A stretch of DNA of 64,000 bases, taken from positions 584,864 through 648,863 of the forward strand of contig VZSF01000634.1 of assembly GCA_013398295.1 (NCBI GenBank), in the 5' to 3' direction. Origin of the DNA: Chionis minor. Its lineage: Eukaryota > Chordata > Aves > Charadriiformes > Chionididae. This document shows positions 62,696 through 64,000 of this stretch, piece after piece. The first letter of the stretch is position 1; the number at the start of each line of letters is the position of its first letter. A model generated the notes under the pieces. It had not been told where the DNA came from and ran no database searches. It saw nothing but the letters and a program-made list of their open reading frames with translations. Position numbers and translations under genes: made by a program.

Positions 62696-64000
62696 TTTTT
62701 TTTTTCTTTTTTTTCTTGAATCTACAAACTGGATCAAACTCTAAACCCAGCATCTGGCAGAAGCAAGGCAGCCCCAGGCGGGGCAGCATAGAGAATCCCA
62801 CACTACCCCACACACCCTCCACAGCAACTATTGAAACCTGCACAAACCTCTCTTCAAATCCTTCTGCTGCCTTCCTTCTTGTAGATTCTTCCAATCCTAC
62901 AAGCAAGCACTCAAGCAGGGCTGAAGTGCAAGCATTGAAATGAAGGACTTTTCAGGCAGCCTCATGCACAGAAATACAACACAAGCTTGCAACACACCAA
63001 GCGTGCAGGACATTTCAATCCATTTTAGTCTCTTATTTCAAAAGAGAAGTAGTTCAGGACAGAGTTTACTTGAATTCACTTAATCCATAGTAGTCTATTT
63101 ATCAGAGTTACATTATCAACGTTCACAAGCCCATGGCTTCCTTTAAATGCAGAGCTCTCCTCTCCCATTTCTGCCTCGATCCACACAAACTAAGGCTGTA
63201 CGACAGCCGAGACCAACAGAGCACTTCTGCTAAGTCCTGGGGGTCACTTCTCCACAGAAGGGTTTGTTTCACGATTCTGAAGAGCTAAGGATATCCTCAG
63301 AGGTGGCTGCCAGGACAGGGAGAATTAGCTGGGCGTTTTGTTGGGTTTTGTTTTTTTAATATGCAGCTTGAAGGAACCGAGCTAACTAATAGAAAGTCAC
63401 TCGGCTGCAAAAATACCACCTTTGCTCTTAAGTATAAGGCTTTACTACTACAGGTTGATGTCAATACTCAAGACATTCTTTTTGTTACCTGAGGGCTCCA
63501 ACCAAAATTGTGACCCTTTTGAACAAGGCGCTGTACAAACACAGGAAAGCTCTTCAGAGTGGGGACTGCCTAAACACAGGCAGAGCAGAGATACAGTGGC
63601 ATGTTTATACCAAGTCAAAGAGTAGATTCGTAACAGGAATAGTTTTCTGGCCTCGAGTCCCTGCCCTGTGGAACAGGGACAACTTGTGTTTGACAATCAC
63701 TAAGCTTTACAAAAGCCAATCTGAAGTCTAGTCAAACTCAACAAAGATTTGCAGTTCCACAACCACATTTTCCTTTATTTATGTTTTTGTGTTTCTTGTT
63801 GCTGTGTAGAAAAACCCACAAAGCCACAAAGTAACTCGCTATGCATGAAACAGTGTCATATTATGAGGGGGAAACAACTGGTTAGGAAGGAGAAGAGAGC
63901 AAATGGACAAAGAGTTTCTTTCCATCTTACTTTTGGAAAATTAGGAATAAATAACACCACCACTAATACCTGCACTTGCACATTTTAATCCGTTTTTTAA

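Larger units (their letters stand above)
59862..64000 (-). other. DVL1: DVL1 intron 1 (partial)
   Basis: This is the intron upstream of exon 2, running off the right edge. It contains a CR1 3' end (about 61172-61236), a C-run (about 62593-62616), a 17-bp tandem repeat (62662-62695) and an unexplained 220-codon ATG-initiated open frame on + (60238-60900). A possible old amniote repeat with GGCGCTGTACAAACACAG lies near 63500-63560. No DIX-coding exon 1 is present. Confidence 0.85.

Noticed and set aside
61000..64000. DVL1 exon 1 at the right end of the window
   Set aside because: No minus-strand sequence encoding KFFFKSMDQDFG or MAETKIIYH with a phase-2 donor was found, so exon 1 is placed outside.
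1..64000. CRISPR arrays, bacterial operons, tRNA or rRNA genes, intact transposons or retroviral genes
   Set aside because: None was seen. Spliced DVL1 exons and CR1 tails show a vertebrate nuclear locus, and the only regular repeats are simple or two-copy tandem repeats.

Overview
The window is vertebrate nuclear DNA, most likely from a bird. It holds spliced GT-AG exons spread over large introns, roughly 43% GC by eye, and CR1 LINE 3' ends with the ATTCTATGATT-type tail typical of birds. One protein-coding gene is recognisable and it fills nearly the whole window on the minus strand: DVL1, encoding Dishevelled-1, the cytoplasmic hub of Wnt signalling. The paralogue assignment rests on the C-terminus ([11 protein letters not shown]), the proline-rich [19 protein letters not shown] block, and the linker sequences, which match DVL1 rather than DVL2 or DVL3.

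Fourteen coding exons, numbered 2 to 15, could be delimited at base resolution. Every splice phase joins correctly, giving 655 complete codons plus the last base of a split codon. Exon 1 (start codon and most of the DIX domain, about 56 residues by the human gene) is not in the window and must lie beyond position 64000. Layout from right to left: partial intron 1 (59862-64000); exon 2 and exon 3 (end of DIX); exons 4-6 (acidic/Ser-rich linker and polybasic region); exons 7-10 (PDZ); exon 11 (linker); exons 12-13 (DEP); exons 14-15 (Pro/Ser/His-rich tail and C-terminus). The stop codon is at 2678-2680. Positions 1-2677 are probably 3' UTR and downstream flank.

The rest is intronic. It contains a few CR1 fragments (14 kb, 35.7 kb, 49.0 kb, 61.2 kb), older amniote repeat fossils (MIR-like at 7.7 and 19.6 kb, an old CR1/L3-like 3' end at 45.7 kb), simple repeats, a 60-bp tandem duplication, and two N gaps in low-complexity sequence. 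The most interesting non-coding feature is a compact CpG-rich island at about 33175-33412 in intron 4, with a strong splice donor in the sense of DVL1. It could be an internal promoter for a transcript lacking the DIX domain. No second gene, RNA gene or intact mobile element was found. No new molecular system is evident; the value here lies in the gene structure and possible regulatory features.
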